Assembly: GCF_014851395.1 (NCBI RefSeq) | Contig: NW_024040485.1 | Coordinates: 4,913,385 to 4,977,384, forward strand | Length of the DNA: 64,000 nt | Direction of reading: 5' to 3' | Source of the DNA: Micropterus salmoides | Taxonomy: Eukaryota > Chordata > Actinopteri > Centrarchiformes > Centrarchidae | Shown: in pieces, positions 22,422 through 33,771 of the stretch | Position numbering within the stretch: the stretch's first letter is position 1 | How the letters are laid out: every line of letters starts with the position of its first letter | The notes under the pieces: generated by a model | Told to the model about the DNA's origin: nothing | What the model saw: the letters and a program-made list of their open reading frames with translations, nothing else | Database searches by the model: none | Program-made: the position numbers and the translations under genes

Positions 22422-22814
22422 TGCATTCCATTTACCTCGGAAGTTGGAGGGCGGAGCTGGGAATGACGTCACACCCGAGTTGACGGCATTCCAGTTAACA
22501 GGTCGGAAATCCTCGCTCGGTCAGCCATTGTTTACAACTAGTCAGGTTAGCTATTGTTACGCCGGTTGATAAAAAACGCATTGTGCGGTATTTACTCATA
22601 CTAAACACTGTAGCTTCACATCCACAGACAGCAGTTGGACAGCACTTTGTGTACGAAAAGTCACAAGTAGACAGAAGTGCTAATAAACAGTATAAACTAC
22701 AGCCATCTTGGATCACAAAGATGGGGTAGTGCAGTTGTCCCGACTTTCAGAGTTGGAAATCCGACTTCAACTTCAACTTCAACAGCATCAACTTCCCATG
22801 TCAAATGGAACACA
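22422..22814. mobile_element. 393-bp MITE with imperfect inverted repeats
   Basis: The left end TGCATTCCATTTACCTCGGA matches the inverted right end TGTGTTCCATTTGACATGGG, followed on both sides by AGTTG. No coding capacity. The target duplication is unclear. Confidence 0.6.
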
Positions 22815-23143
22815 CCATTAATATACTGAGGCTCTATATTGTTTTTGGGAATGTGAGGGTTAAAATGACCTAGGGAAGAATTTACATTCTACAAAAACAC
22901 ACAAATTACCAACGGTGGATTTTCATAACGCTTAATTCTGATATTTTTAAGACTTAATATAATAATAAACAAAAGCAGTGGAGGCTTTGAAATATTTTTA
23001 AATTAACATTGAATATAATTCCATGATTATGCCAATCATACAATTTTACCAAAAAAATTTAATTTGGTATTTTGTTAATACTTTAACAAGTGCTTTGAAA
23101 CATAAGTGGAATGGGTGTATCCCTTCACTTGTTATATATCCTT
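22815..23143. other. Intergenic AT-rich sequence
   Basis: No gene or repeat was recognised. Confidence 0.5.
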
Positions 23144-23868
23144 TCCAAAAAGCACCTATTTCAAGTTATCTGTAGGGAACATTTTCCACTTTTACCACTA
23201 AATTGACCAAACCAGAGTACCATGCTTGTTTCTAATTGCGTACACAGTGGGAAGCCTAATAGCTCTAGAGGAAAGAAATAAGTCACATCTGTCACGGTCA
23301 TGCATATTTAATTGATATAAATGGCGTTATGGTGTCTACAAAATAATTGGCAGTGTGGCAATGTAAATGGAGATTGTGCCCAATTCCACAACACTTGGAA
23401 ACACCAACTCCCCTAAATTATTGCAGGGCATGCGAGATCCTTAAGACAGGATAAACATTTAGGCGTTTGAGAACGACTGCAGTCATTGCTGGAAGATTTC
23501 TTCCGTCAACAGGAAGTTTACTTAGGAAATAAGAGTTTCTATCCACAAGTGTCAGATTGAAGAAATAATTATTTTTTCACAGTCTTTCATATTTCCTTTC
23601 TTTACATGTTTATTTTATTATATCGCACAGTTTTTAGTTCTGGCAATTTGAATTAGATTACCAATAAATATATATTTTTTGGGGAAAAAACTTGAGTGCT
23701 TCAATTATTTAGGGGCTTTGGGGCACGGAGCATGGCAGGCTCAGTAGAGCAGTGTTAAAGCTGAAGCACTTTGTGCTTGCAATCGGAGATGAAGAGGCTA
23801 TTTGTCTGTGTAGTGTGCAGAGCTGTTATCAGGGATTTGTTTGTGGCACAACTTAATTTGCATAAATT
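23144..23868 (+). promoter_or_regulatory. Conserved-looking block A, paralogous to block B (43026-43472)
   Basis: Non-coding sequence 3' of klf6. It shares with block B, in the same order and orientation, TGACCAAACCAGA (23204), GCCTAATAGC (about 23254), GGTCATGCATATT (23296), GCCCAATTC with AACTCCCC and ATTGCA (about 23377-23425), TAAAGCTGAAGCA (about 23756) and a TTGTTTG-CACA-CTT-ATT group (about 23838). About 280 bp of extra AT-rich DNA separates the fourth and fifth. Enhancer function is inference. Confidence 0.45.
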
Positions 23869-24044
23869 TCTTGGAGAGTAAGATGAAAACTCTGCGCTCT
23901 TGGCTAGAGCAGAAGGACCAGATTTTCCTCACAATGCACATATCACCAACCAGCTCATATCATTGTTCTTATGTTGAACTTGAGGTAAGCTTTCAATCTC
24001 AACATCCTGATCATGAATCTGTGAGAATACTCATTCCATTATCA

Positions 24045-24058
24045 CCCCCCCCCCCCCC
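24045..24058. repeat. C14 homopolymer
   Basis: Fourteen C residues in a row. Confidence 0.95.
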
Positions 24059-24234
24059 AATATGTTTTCACGCCTTCAAGATCTCAGCTGCTTCTATACG
24101 GAGTTTTGGACCATGATATGACTGTATTTAAAGGATAATCCCAGTTTGGATCTTATTTTCACAACTTTGGCCATCATTTATGTTGGTTATGATGACACTG
24201 CAATGTAATTGCTGAAATCTGGAAACATGGTGAC

Positions 24235-24430
24235 ATTAGTGATGGGAACTTCAAGGGAGCTGGATATTTTGGCTCTGTTCCTTTCCAAGATCCAGCTCTT
24301 TCAGCTCCTGATTCTTATTTGTTGCAAGAAATAAATATGTGAGGTTCCTCAACTGCAATACAATGAAATATTCTGTCATGATGTTCACTTAAAAGAGCCA
24401 GCTCATAGAGGCAACTTGTTCACGACACAT
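24235..24430. repeat. Fragment of a fish dispersed repeat
   Basis: TAGTGATGGGAACTTCAAGG, CCAGCTCTTTCAGCTCC and AAAGAGCCAGCTCATAGAGG, ending at CACGACACATC. I recognise this from a common teleost repeat rich in GAGCCGGCTC units. Confidence 0.45.
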
Positions 24431-25379
24431 CAGGTGACATTGCTAAAATAAAGTTACCATTACCACCGTGCTGCTGCCAAAAATACTTACATTCTGTTTA
24501 AATAACATTTGCTAAAAACTACACTGGCTAACTATTTTGGGTCTTTAAAAAACTGTAACTATATATTTGTGACCTGTTTGTAGGAATCAATGGGCTTGGG
24601 GCTGAGAGCCACAGAAAGGGGTAGTTAGTCTTGGTCTTTTTTATGACAATAAGTAAATATAAAATAACAATGTTAATATTACTGATACTAATGTAATGAA
24701 GGCCAAAGCTAGGCAATTAAGACACAATTTGTAATAAACCAGAATAATAATAATCCTTTAATAGAAATGTTTTAGAATGATATAATTATGTTTTGATGGA
24801 TCTGGTTTTAATCACTGAATCCCTGCCAATATGGTGCAGTTATGTAGTTGACCCTGACCTTTGGACCTCTATGGGGAGGTAAGAGAGATAATTTGTGCTT
24901 TGGGAATACTGAATATCCCATAAACAGAGACTTTCTGGTTGACTGTGTCCAGGGAAGGCTGCAGGAGAAAGAAAACAAAAAACACATGTAGATCCAATAA
25001 ATTCTTTTTATCGATTTAAAAAATACATTCATACAGAAACTATTTTACAAAACAATTTCAAATGAAAAAATCTTGTTATGCCATAAAACAAACAAAAATA
25101 GAGCCTCATTTTATCTCCACGTTTATCCAATAAAGATTCTCTGGCTAAAGATAGGGTGTCTTCGCAGGTCTTTGAAAAAGTTGAGAGAAACAAAATCACA
25201 TCAGAATGCATAATTATGACAACTCAAGTATTTTTTTTGTCTGTTTTTTTGTGTTTTGAAAGATGATAGGCCACAGGTGTATACGCAATTGATGTCTTTT
25301 TAAACGTACGTTCAATCAAATCAAAAATAAAGATGTTACAGAAGCAAATGAAGGAGAATGGAGTGTGCCTATTTTACAA
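24431..25379. other. Intergenic or distal 3'UTR, no other gene
   Basis: AT-rich, with no coding signature. If a poly(A) signal further out than 25397 is used, part of this could be klf6 3'UTR. Confidence 0.4.
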
Positions 25380-25396
25380 CACTTCAGCCTCTTGTC

Positions 25397-25402
25397 TTTA
25401 TT
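25397..25402 (-). terminator. klf6: Candidate distal klf6 poly(A) signal
   Basis: AATAAA on the minus strand in the context ACCAATAAAGACAAGAGG, about 2.37 kb after the klf6 stop. A canonical hexamer with a plausible downstream region; use is unproven. Confidence 0.35.
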
Positions 25403-26487
25403 GGTTCATCAAACAACACACTGCACTTGTTTTTGGTCCCATACCCATTCAAAATAGAAGCTTCCTTACAAAATTCTCTTAGTTTACAATGTACATATCT
25501 TTGCATTTTTGACATTTCTCAGTGTTTGGACTTTCTCTAATGTTGACCAGTTTCACCTGTACAGTAGTTGAGTTTGCCTGCGGAGTTGACCACTGAGTAA
25601 CAGACATCAACACGTTTTATGACCACTTAAACTCTTGAAACAGAAAACGTCTTTTTCAATCTTTTCATATTCAACAACATTTCAAAAAAACATGTTATCC
25701 AGTAAAACACTGTGGCTCCAAAACGTTTTCTAGAAATAGGAGAAATTGTGATTAAGTTAATCCAATTGTGAAATTGAAGGGATTTCAATAAACAGAACTT
25801 TATCAAACGCACAGAGAAGTGCGCTGAAGTCATGTGCGGTAACTGAAGTTAAAGCATGCATATAGTGAAGTTGGTACAGACATATACTTGGTCCTGGTCT
25901 CATCTCAGTTCAACTGCAGACACAGACAGAAACCTCTAGACCTGCAGCACAGCTCAGCTGAACTGGTTAGGCCGGTTTTGGTATTGTTTAGTCAGGTCAC
26001 GGGTTGTTTAAGCCAGGACTCAGTAAAGATATTGACTCACCCCAAGGGCGAGACTTCTCATTACATACAACATCGAAACAGACTCATGACTGAGAATGTT
26101 GTCATTATTCTAAAACAGACTGTAAGCTTCTGACACATCAACAGATATCAATGACCCAAGCGTGCTGTAAATGGTTTCTTTGCATTAAATCCTAATTTGT
26201 CACAATCTCAGTGGCTGAGTATGCCACAATTCATGAGAACATATTTCCAAGACAATGTACCTTTGACAATGAGTTACAGTCCATCTGAAGTGCATCCACA
26301 CCACCTTACACTACATAGTAGTAAACAAAATGGGATTGCTTTTCCAAGTGCTCCACAATTCTGTCTCAGACCTGGGTCATTTTGGGGACCATGAGTTAGT
26401 TTTGATATAGCTGTGATATATTCAACAAATAATACACAGATGTAAAAATGGCAGTCATTACGAAGCTGATATATAGATTTTTTTTTT

Positions 26488-26493
26488 TTTATT
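26488..26493 (-). terminator. klf6: Candidate proximal klf6 poly(A) signal
   Basis: AATAAA on the minus strand, followed by a run of A residues (26490-26478), about 1.28 kb after the stop. The A-rich tail could cause internal priming in cDNA, so use as a real site is uncertain. Confidence 0.3.
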
Positions 26494-27774
26494 CAGGAGT
26501 GTAGTCTGTTGCGAGACAAAAGGGCAAAGGTGCGACTGTATGGATCAGACCCTTTATAAAGCAATTCAATAACGCACTAGTGCATTTGCAACCTCCATTT
26601 GGTTTGTGTACGCGTGTGTGTGTGTGTGTGAGTGAAAGAGAGAGATCTATTTAACAGGACAAGGCCACTTACATAAGGCATCAGTAAGGTCAACAGTGCA
26701 TTTACAGATAGAACAAAAGAGACAAGCAAAAGTGAAGAAAAAGGAACAAAAATCCCATCAAGACAGTTGCCAAGCAATAGTGGTATCCCCAACTAAAAAA
26801 TGACTGCCTTATGTGTTTTGTACAATACTATGATATTGAATAATATGAAGGTAGCTGCTCTCAAATGGAATTTTGTTGTCCTATAAGCAAACAGATGAGC
26901 AACACATCCCCAGATCCCATGCAACTTCTGTTATAATGGCAATAACTGTGTACAACTGCTTTTTTTTCTCTTTTAAAATACAGAGCTTACACAATGGACA
27001 ACAAAATGAGCTTTATAGCATGTATGTTTTGAGACAGGCTACATAGTACATTGCACATTTAATAGCTGCACTAAACAAAAAGTCCTCCAATGTTTCAAGA
27101 GGGGGCTGTAGTTCGACCTCTGGACAGAAAGGGGGCGCTCTCTAGCATGTCAGCTCCACCAAATAACCCCTTACTCCCCTCCACAGCCAACAGACTCAAA
27201 CAGCACAGACAGAACCACGTTTTTCTTGCATTCATTCTCATTGAGACCACAGATATCCCCCCAAAAACCTCCCTCGCACAACATCAACCCCTCCGTGTCA
27301 TTCACTCGCAGTTCCACAATGCAAGCTCCATCCGCTCCATAAAGCCAGCACAGGCATCCAGTCGCAGGCACTCACAGACCCCATGCGCTCAGGCAAACAC
27401 ACTGTCATTGGAGGAACCACACCCCCACAGGAGTCCCATAATCCTCCAGGAAAAAAGCATCGACCACCATACAGAAGAGTCTCATCCCGTCTTATCCAGC
27501 CCAGATTTTTCCCATTTTTAAAAATGTCCTCAAGTCTCTCCCCGCCCTCCCGCTCCTCTGTAAAAGCCTTTCAAGAGCAATCTCCACAGCGAGGTGTTGG
27601 AGGCACTAAGTATGGTGCAAAATAATAGCCTGCGTTGCTTCATCTTTTTCCACTGACTGGAACACGGTGGTGCCCCTGTTAACGCTCCCAGGACACACCG
27701 GCCTTGCTGATCCCCCCACAGGTCAGGACAATCAACCAGACTCATCCCTCTGAGCTCACAACACGGAGGCCATC

Positions 27775-27826
27775 TTAGATGTGCCTCTTCATGTGCAGCG
27801 CCAGGTGGTCAGAACGGGAGAAACAC
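27775..27826 (-). CDS. klf6: klf6 coding exon 4 (end of zinc finger 3 and stop)
   Basis: The final 52 nt of coding sequence follow the acceptor CCTTCTCAG. They complete Arg270 and encode CFSRSDHLALHMKRHI then TAA at 27777-27775. This provides the two histidines (H281, H285) of finger 3. The last residue is Ile (Leu in human KLF6 and Ile in KLF7, from memory). Confidence 0.95.
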
Positions 27827-30800
27827 CTGAGAAGGGAAAAAAGAGAGAAGGTTTAGCTGTTGAATTTAAGAACTTCTCCTATATGAATATAGTTACGCTT
27901 ACATGTAGTGTTCGAAACCTTTGCTGTCGGATTTCGCTTTGCACTTCTGTGATTCATCAAGTTATTAGAACTTTTCTGAGTGTTCATGCATTATTCCCAA
28001 GCAGGAAGCTTCCGGTCAGAGACAAATGCGAATGCGTTAGTCCCTTAAAACTGCATTTTATTGAACGGTCAGCAGGGGGCGACTCTTCTGGTTGCAAGAA
28101 GAAGTCCGTTTGCATTAGAAATAATGGTAAAATGACCCTACTTCTCAGCTGATTTATTACCTCAGTAAACACTCTCAGCATGAGTTTAAGGTCTCATGAT
28201 GGTCCCATTTAGAGGAAAATAGACCAGAAAGCAGAGTATATCTGTGATTGACAGAGTGACTCGTACCCGTGTCCATTTAACCAGCGCCGTTGAAAAAGCG
28301 TATTAGGAGTCGGCTGTTCACTTTCTCTGGTGAGTACATTTAGTTTTAAGCCTGTTGTTCGCTAGACAGTTCTCAGCCCTGTTAAAATGACAGTTAACGT
28401 GAACTACAGATGCACCTAGCTAAGCAAGCTCCACACACGGCCGTTAGCTCCACCGTCTCGTGCAAATATGGTCACGTCCGGTGACGCTGGTAGCAAAAAA
28501 ATCAACACTGGCCAAACTCGAGGCTTCTTATCAAGTGACACCAATTAAACAAACATTGTATAGCTCCAATTTCATGAGAGCACAATCAACTGCATGATTC
28601 TTGAGTTTGGATTTTGTTTACATAAAACTGCCAGCAATTGTGGCTTTGTAGCCATTCTGCCACCTGTTTGTTGCCACATGGTAGATCTTTTCACCCAACT
28701 AGGAGATATCTTAGCTGTCAGAAGTTTCTGATCTCTTCGACCAGGAGGCTGACCTGAACAATTTTTCCTGTAGGCTGTATGATATGACAAACGTGGCAGG
28801 CTCAGGGACAAAGCCCAGTCTCACTCCCTGCGCTTCTCATCACAACACCTTCTGACTTATACACATTGATACCCCATTTGACTCTTTGCCCATCCCTTTG
28901 TACTCAACTGCACAAGCTGCCATTCTATCAATTTAATTTATTATATTTATACATTTTGTTTATTATGCACCAATACACTTAAGCAAATTCCTTGTATGTA
29001 TAAACCTACTTGGCAATAAAGCTAATTCTGAACTCACTTTTCATCCAACCCCTTGACCTCGACCCCATTCCATCAGTCCATCCTTGACCCTCATTCATCC
29101 CTCCAACTAACATGTCATTTTGATAAACTAATTACCCATTTTTGTATCTGTTGGACATCATCCATTATGTTTTATTTCAGGTTTATTTAACAGGGATAAT
29201 GCACACTAATAATACATAAATGTATAATGAGCCAGAATTAGCTAAAAGGCTATTTTACATCTGCATGTGTCAGCTAACACGGACATTTACTGGCTTTCCA
29301 GCACTCTCACCTGTCGCAGTGACTGCATTTGAATGGCTTTGCTCCAGTGTGCTTCCTGAAGTGTCTGGTGAGTTCATCACTTCGTGCAAAGCGCCACGCA
29401 CAGCCCTCCCATGAACACCTGTAGGGCTTCTCACCTGCAATTATCACCAGGGGAACAAAACATTTACATTAATCATGAAGTGCATTCTTTGTCAAAATTT
29501 CTAAACCTTAGAAAGACACCATTGTTAAAAGATTTCTGCATATGCTCAGTCACTCAGCAGGTTCTGTGAAGAGTTCACACTTAAATGCTTCTAGAGATAC
29601 ATACCAGCCAGTCTAGAAACCGGATATTATTGCTACTGAATCTTATCTCTTTGTGTCATTTTAATAATTTGCCCTCTGACAAGTTCTATAATTGTAGTAA
29701 TTTTGAGTTGTTAATTAAAATGTCCGAATGTGACATTTTGAAATTCCCCTTCTCAAATATATAGCCAATATTTACAGTTTTTACTTGTATTAAAATTTAG
29801 GTTTTACAAGGCTGACTTCAGAGAAATGTGATCCTGTACAAGTAAGTGCTAAGAAGATTGTACTGACCACTGTAAGAAAAACAACCTCGTGCCTTGTGGG
29901 TCTGGAGAGCTGTGGTATGCAGCTTTAAGGAGCTGCTTGAGCAGACGGCTTATGTAATGGGGGAGAGCTGCGGGGGAAAAAAAGAGACTGTTCCTAATGG
30001 TACTAAAGGCCATTAACCATGTGGCTAACATGGTCGGCAAAGGATGCTAGGAATGTGACTTCCTCTGCTAATGGGCGGCACAGCTTGGCAGAGGTCAAAG
30101 GTGACGAGGGAAACCGCTCACATTTGAACCCCAGACAAAACACTGCAAATGTCAGATTCCCACAATTTCACTGTGAATGCAAACGGGCGAGTTGCTGAGT
30201 CTTTTCCCATGGTGAAATCTGAGAACTGTTGATTTGTTTTCAGGATCCACATCCTCTGGGTGCTACTTGGCCACAAAAGAGCATCCCTCCCCCTCCCGTG
30301 TTTCGCTCTCTGCCTCCCTTCCCCCTAAATGAAGTCACGTTCCTCTGTGTGAATTAGGTCACAGTTGAGGGCATTCCTCCTGACAAACTATGCAAAGTAT
30401 GTGAGAGCATTTTTCAGCACTCAGATCAAAGTTCATTTAAGGCACTTCCAGGAATATTTCACTCTTTTCTTCTTCTAGATTTGGTTTTACAGTGCAAAAA
30501 GTGGTTTAAAAACATGATGTCATAACCTGTCAGGGCAGTAGTCCCCCCCCCCAACACACACACATTTGCATGGTCTCACTGCAGAACATTTTTACCTGTG
30601 TGCGTGCGCTGATGTGCTTTGAGGTGTGAGCTCTTGGTGTACACCTTCCTGCATCCGTTGAACTGACACCTGTGCACCCGCCTCCTGCCGTCTGGTGACG
30701 CCTCCCCGCTGGTCAGCCCCGACCTCTCCAGGGTCCTGTCTGTGCCACCAGTCCTTATTTTCCCAGGTGAGTGCAGAACAGTCTGTATCCCACTCCACAC

Positions 30801-33342
30801 CTGGGCGACAGAGCCCTCCTTGCCCAGCTCAGGTGAGGACGGCGGCGTGCTGATGATGGCGGATCCCAGGTCTTCGCCACTGTCTCCCAGAATGTCAGTT
30901 AAGGAGCTGGAGGAGAAGTCGAGGGTAGGGGAGAGCTCCTCAGAGCTGTCCGAGGCCTCGCTGCTGGCATCGGAGTTGAAGCCGCCAGCGTCGTGGTTCT
31001 GGCTGTCCTGATTGTCTTCCTCCTCCTTGATGTGGGAGATCTTTGGGTCCGGCTCGTTTGACTTGTCCCCGCAGGCCAGCATCAGCTTGCTCCACAGGTC
31101 CTCCTGGCTCTCAAATTTGAGGTCAGTGGCTGAGACGTAGGGCTCACTCTGGAGGTACCTCTCCAGCTCGAGACATGTCTGTGTGGAGGGAAGTCGAGAC
31201 AGAAGCTCAGTGCCTGAGGCCTGTAACACAACGCTTTAACTGGAAAGTCCCTAAAAGACCAAAAAAAGTGATTTGTTTTCACGGGAAACAAACTCTGGTG
31301 TCTTCTATACACTGTGTTTATTCTTAGCAGCAGCAGCAGGAGGGGGAAATGCTGTGACACTCTTGCACCACTGGCCGCGCTTCCTTCCTGCCTACAGGAA
31401 TGAGGCACAACACAATGTCCTATGCAGAGGATAGTCAAGTACGTTTTAAGGTTGCCCTCTGAGGCCATATCAGGGAAGATTACAAGCACCACATTTCCTT
31501 CTGAGAGCATACAAGAACAAGGTGCTCTTAGCCGCGAACGCTTGCACGGTTGTGTGTCAGTGCTTGTAGGTGTGCGTTGGGGTTGGTCATGAAATTTACA
31601 TATGCTACAGAGCCCCCCATTGGGTTAGGGAAGTGCTTGTAGATCTTTTAAATCTATCAATTATTCAACATAATGTGGATTTAATAATGCATTTGGAGGC
31701 ATCGCTAGAAATAACATAGCACACCAGGGACTGAGAGGAGGGAGGTCTGGTTCACGGGGGTTCATAAAAAGCCCGGCATGAATACTGCAAGAGCCGCTGT
31801 GGATTGTGGGGATATTTTCTTTGAAAAGGAAGTGAGAGAGCACTTCCTCAACCCACTGCAGTCAGCGAGCACAGGCCAGATATGAGGGCAGCTAACAGGC
31901 CTGTGCAGTTTCCTAATTAAGGAGATTATTATGTGCAGCTGAGTTTTATTATAACAGAAGTGAATAGACCAACGGTACCCCCCAGCTTGTGGTCACTCAA
32001 TAAATCTGAAAGGTCGCGAGATGATTAACAAAATTATATAATTTTTTCAGACTTTTCTTGAACCTTTTTAAGAGTCGTACCTCTACAGGACACTAAGAAC
32101 ATTGCAATGAGACTCTCTGAGAAGGGGATATCCCTCTTTGGCCGCTCACAGCTGAGAGGCATATGCAACATAAAGCATGCCTACATACATTTTATAGAAA
32201 TACTATATTAAAATAGCAGAAGAACAAGCAACACCATTATCCAGATCTTATAGCAAATACAACTATGGATTAAAAATGTCCATAAAGCATGGTATGGTGT
32301 CAATAAATCATATATACACTTTAAGTCAGGAACAGATGGACTTTAATGCCTATGGTAGAAAAAGGTCACTCCAACTTATCACCAATACACTCTAAAATTG
32401 GAAAATTGTGGGGACATTGCAGCAATTTAGTAATGAGAGAATGAATTCAAGGCAAATGTTTCTCGTCAGCAGTGCGGTATAAAACTGCACTGTTCTGTCA
32501 TCCAGGGGACGCTTTGCCGAGCCAAATTGGAAGAGAAATCAGTCTCTCTCTCTTTCTGTCAGTCTGTCACTCTCTCATCTGTGTGTGCGTGTGTGTGCGT
32601 GTGTGTGTGTGACGGGGGGGGGGGGGAGGAGATACGCGCAAAGACGCACGGCTCGCCATTCAGTCGCTAAATCTGTAACACAGCCTGTTTTTATTTTATC
32701 ACAACCCGACGTGCCTCTATAACCTGCAAGCAGGACCCGAAAATATCTAATATAACAGCAAACCTCACCGGAGAAACAACTACAAACATGCTAAAACATA
32801 AAAAAAATAATAAACACAGTAAAACTGCAAGTCACTTCAGAATTATTCTGGGAATATTACAGTGATATTTAAAGAAATCGAAATAATTCCATAAAGTAGC
32901 CAATAGCACGGTACCTAATAAGTCCATATTTGGTACCACAGCCACACTATTACAGCATATGGTAGCATCATAAGAATATTAAACAGATCTGTCACTAAGG
33001 GAACTTGGATCGCTTCCCCTATGAACGCGACTTTTAACAGGGGAACTGATATTAACTGTTGAACTAAATCAAACGTGTTCCATAAACAACTTTGACATTT
33101 GCACGTCCACGCGCAGCTGTCATCTGAAAGCAAGTTTACCGAAATTGCCCACATTCTTTGCACTTCTATGAAAAACAATCGCACATGAGCACGGGACGAG
33201 CTGTCAAGCTGTGTGTTGTGTGGAGGGAATAACTCGTTACCTGCTGCCAGTACTCTTCCAGAGACGGTAAAGCTGAAAAGTATCCGGTGTCGTGCACAAT
33301 TTGGAGCTCCTGGAAGATGCTACACATAGGGATGACATCCAT
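27775..33342 (-). CDS. klf6: Krueppel-like factor 6 (klf6-type) zinc-finger transcription factor, four coding exons
   Basis: Sequence-specific nuclear transcription factor; the family binds GC-box/CACCC DNA. The coding sequence joins 33342-33241, 31178-30596, 29434-29311 and 27826-27775 on the minus strand: 861 nt, 286 residues. The N-terminus MDVIPMCSIFQELQ and the block TCLELERYLQSEP are KLF6/KLF7 hallmarks. The following FESQEDLW and the SSEASDSSEELSP and TPPSSPEL segments match KLF6 rather than KLF7. Three C2H2 fingers close the protein: C205/C210/H223/H227, C235/C240/H253/H257 and C265/C268/H281/H285. TGEKP/TGAKP-type linkers join them. Length is close to human KLF6 (283 residues, from memory). 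Introns are phase 0, 1 and 2 with GT/AG borders. An in-frame upstream ATG (codon at 33366-33364) exists, but the conserved N-terminus fixes the start at 33342. Whether this is teleost klf6a or klf6b is not resolved. Confidence 0.95.
27827..29310 (-). other. klf6: klf6 intron 3
   Basis: 1.48-kb phase 2 intron. It holds a LINE 3' remnant in the opposite orientation (28570-29035), and from about 29165 a short fragment resembling a dispersed fish repeat (TTATTTAACAGGGATAATGC). Confidence 0.9.
28570..29035 (+). mobile_element. LINE 3' end remnant inside klf6 intron 3
   Basis: The segment ends with CTTGGCAATAAAGCTAATTC at about 29010-29030. That tail is typical of a common fish non-LTR retrotransposon family, which normally ends in repeated GATTCT units. 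The bases before it have the composition of that family's 3' region. It is 5'-truncated and antisense to klf6. Confidence 0.5.
29311..29434 (-). CDS. klf6: klf6 coding exon 3 (zinc finger 2 and start of finger 3)
   Basis: This 124-nt exon starts with the last two bases of Gly229 after a TTGCAG acceptor. It stops two bases into Arg270, before the donor GTGAGA. It encodes EKPYRCSWEGCAWRFARSDE onward, then the linker TGAKPF and the first cysteines of finger 3. The DNA-contact residues of finger 2 are in RFARSDELTRH. Position 241 is Ala, where human KLF6 and KLF7 have Glu, as I recall them. Confidence 0.95.
29435..30595 (-). other. klf6: klf6 intron 2
   Basis: 1.16-kb phase 1 intron. It contains a C10 run at 30543-30552 beside a short CA tract. 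No recognisable mobile element. Confidence 0.9.
30596..31178 (-). CDS. klf6: klf6 coding exon 2 (activation region and first zinc finger)
   Basis: This 583-nt exon encodes residues 35-228 plus the first base of codon 229. The acceptor is CACACAG before ACATGT. The donor is ACACAG before GTAAAA. It begins with TCLELERYLQSEP, continues through an acidic, serine-rich region (SDASSEASDSSEELSP, then a run of S residues) and a TPPSSPEL motif, then a basic PDGRRRVHRC segment, and ends with finger 1 (C205, C210, H223, H227). The acidic and Ser/Pro-rich part corresponds to the family's activation domain; the basic stretch overlaps the known nuclear-targeting region. Confidence 0.95.
31179..33240 (-). 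other. klf6: klf6 intron 1
   Basis: 2.06-kb phase 0 intron. It contains a (GT)n tract followed by a 13-base G run at about 32580-32626, and otherwise unique-looking sequence. No other gene is seen. Confidence 0.9.
32580..32626. repeat. (GT)n followed by G13 in klf6 intron 1
   Basis: Interrupted GT/GC units to 32610, then GAC and thirteen G residues (32614-32626). Confidence 0.95.
33241..33342 (-). CDS. klf6: klf6 coding exon 1
   Basis: The 34 codons run from MDVIPMCSIFQELQ to EEYWQQ. The exon ends exactly at a codon boundary (phase 0), followed on the minus strand by the donor GTAACG. This is the conserved KLF6/7 N-terminal segment, with a hydrophobic IFQELQIVHDTGYFSAL core. The start ATG was chosen because it reproduces the family N-terminus. 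Confidence 0.95.
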
Positions 33343-33771
33343 TTCACACCTAAGATGCAGCCACAAGTAGAAGCGAATTCAAGCTTGTAGAGAAAACGAA
33401 GCCTGTTGTGTTCGGAGAGAAGCTGGAGTCTTGGCTGTATCTGCATGTATGATCGTCGGGACTAGTGCGCTTCCAGTGGAGGGCTTGAGCGTGTGACGCA
33501 CAGAGAGCGCACAACACTGAAGTCTCCAAAAGTCCGTCAGCGCACTGTAAACTTCCCCCCGATTCAAAATTACAGACAAACCCACCCCCATGTGATTACA
33601 TTACGTTTCGGCGTGTCTACCAATGGGCTCGACGGAGCGTACCACCCGCCTACCAGACCACCCCTGGCCAATGCTGAGACAGAGCCGACTCATCCTGTCT
33701 GTTGTGGTTGGCGCGCGGTCCGAAGCGTCTCCTGCTCCCATTGGGCTAAATCAGCGCTATTTTTAGAGCGC

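Larger units (their letters stand above)
25380..27774 (-). other. klf6: Probable klf6 3' untranslated region
   Basis: No gene is seen after the klf6 stop. On the minus strand the first AATAAA after the stop is at 26493-26488, next to a long A-run. A second at 25402-25397 (context CCAATAAAGACAAG) would give a 3'UTR of about 2.4 kb. A (GT)n/(GA)n stretch lies at 26610-26645 and a short GC-rich segment at 27100-27700. The extent is inferred from poly(A) signals only. Long open frames on the plus strand here (for example 27090-27521) look like chance. Confidence 0.4.

Noticed and set aside
27090..27521. 143-codon plus-strand frame
   Set aside because: It lies antisense to the probable klf6 3'UTR, is Pro/Ser/His-rich from base composition, and has no domain. 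Treated as chance.
30742..31011. Plus-strand frame opposite klf6 exon 2
   Set aside because: Antisense shadow of the GC-rich coding exon, with no family signature.
31082..31510. 142-codon minus-strand frame
   Set aside because: It overlaps klf6 exon 2 in a different frame and runs into intron 1. A shadow of the real gene.
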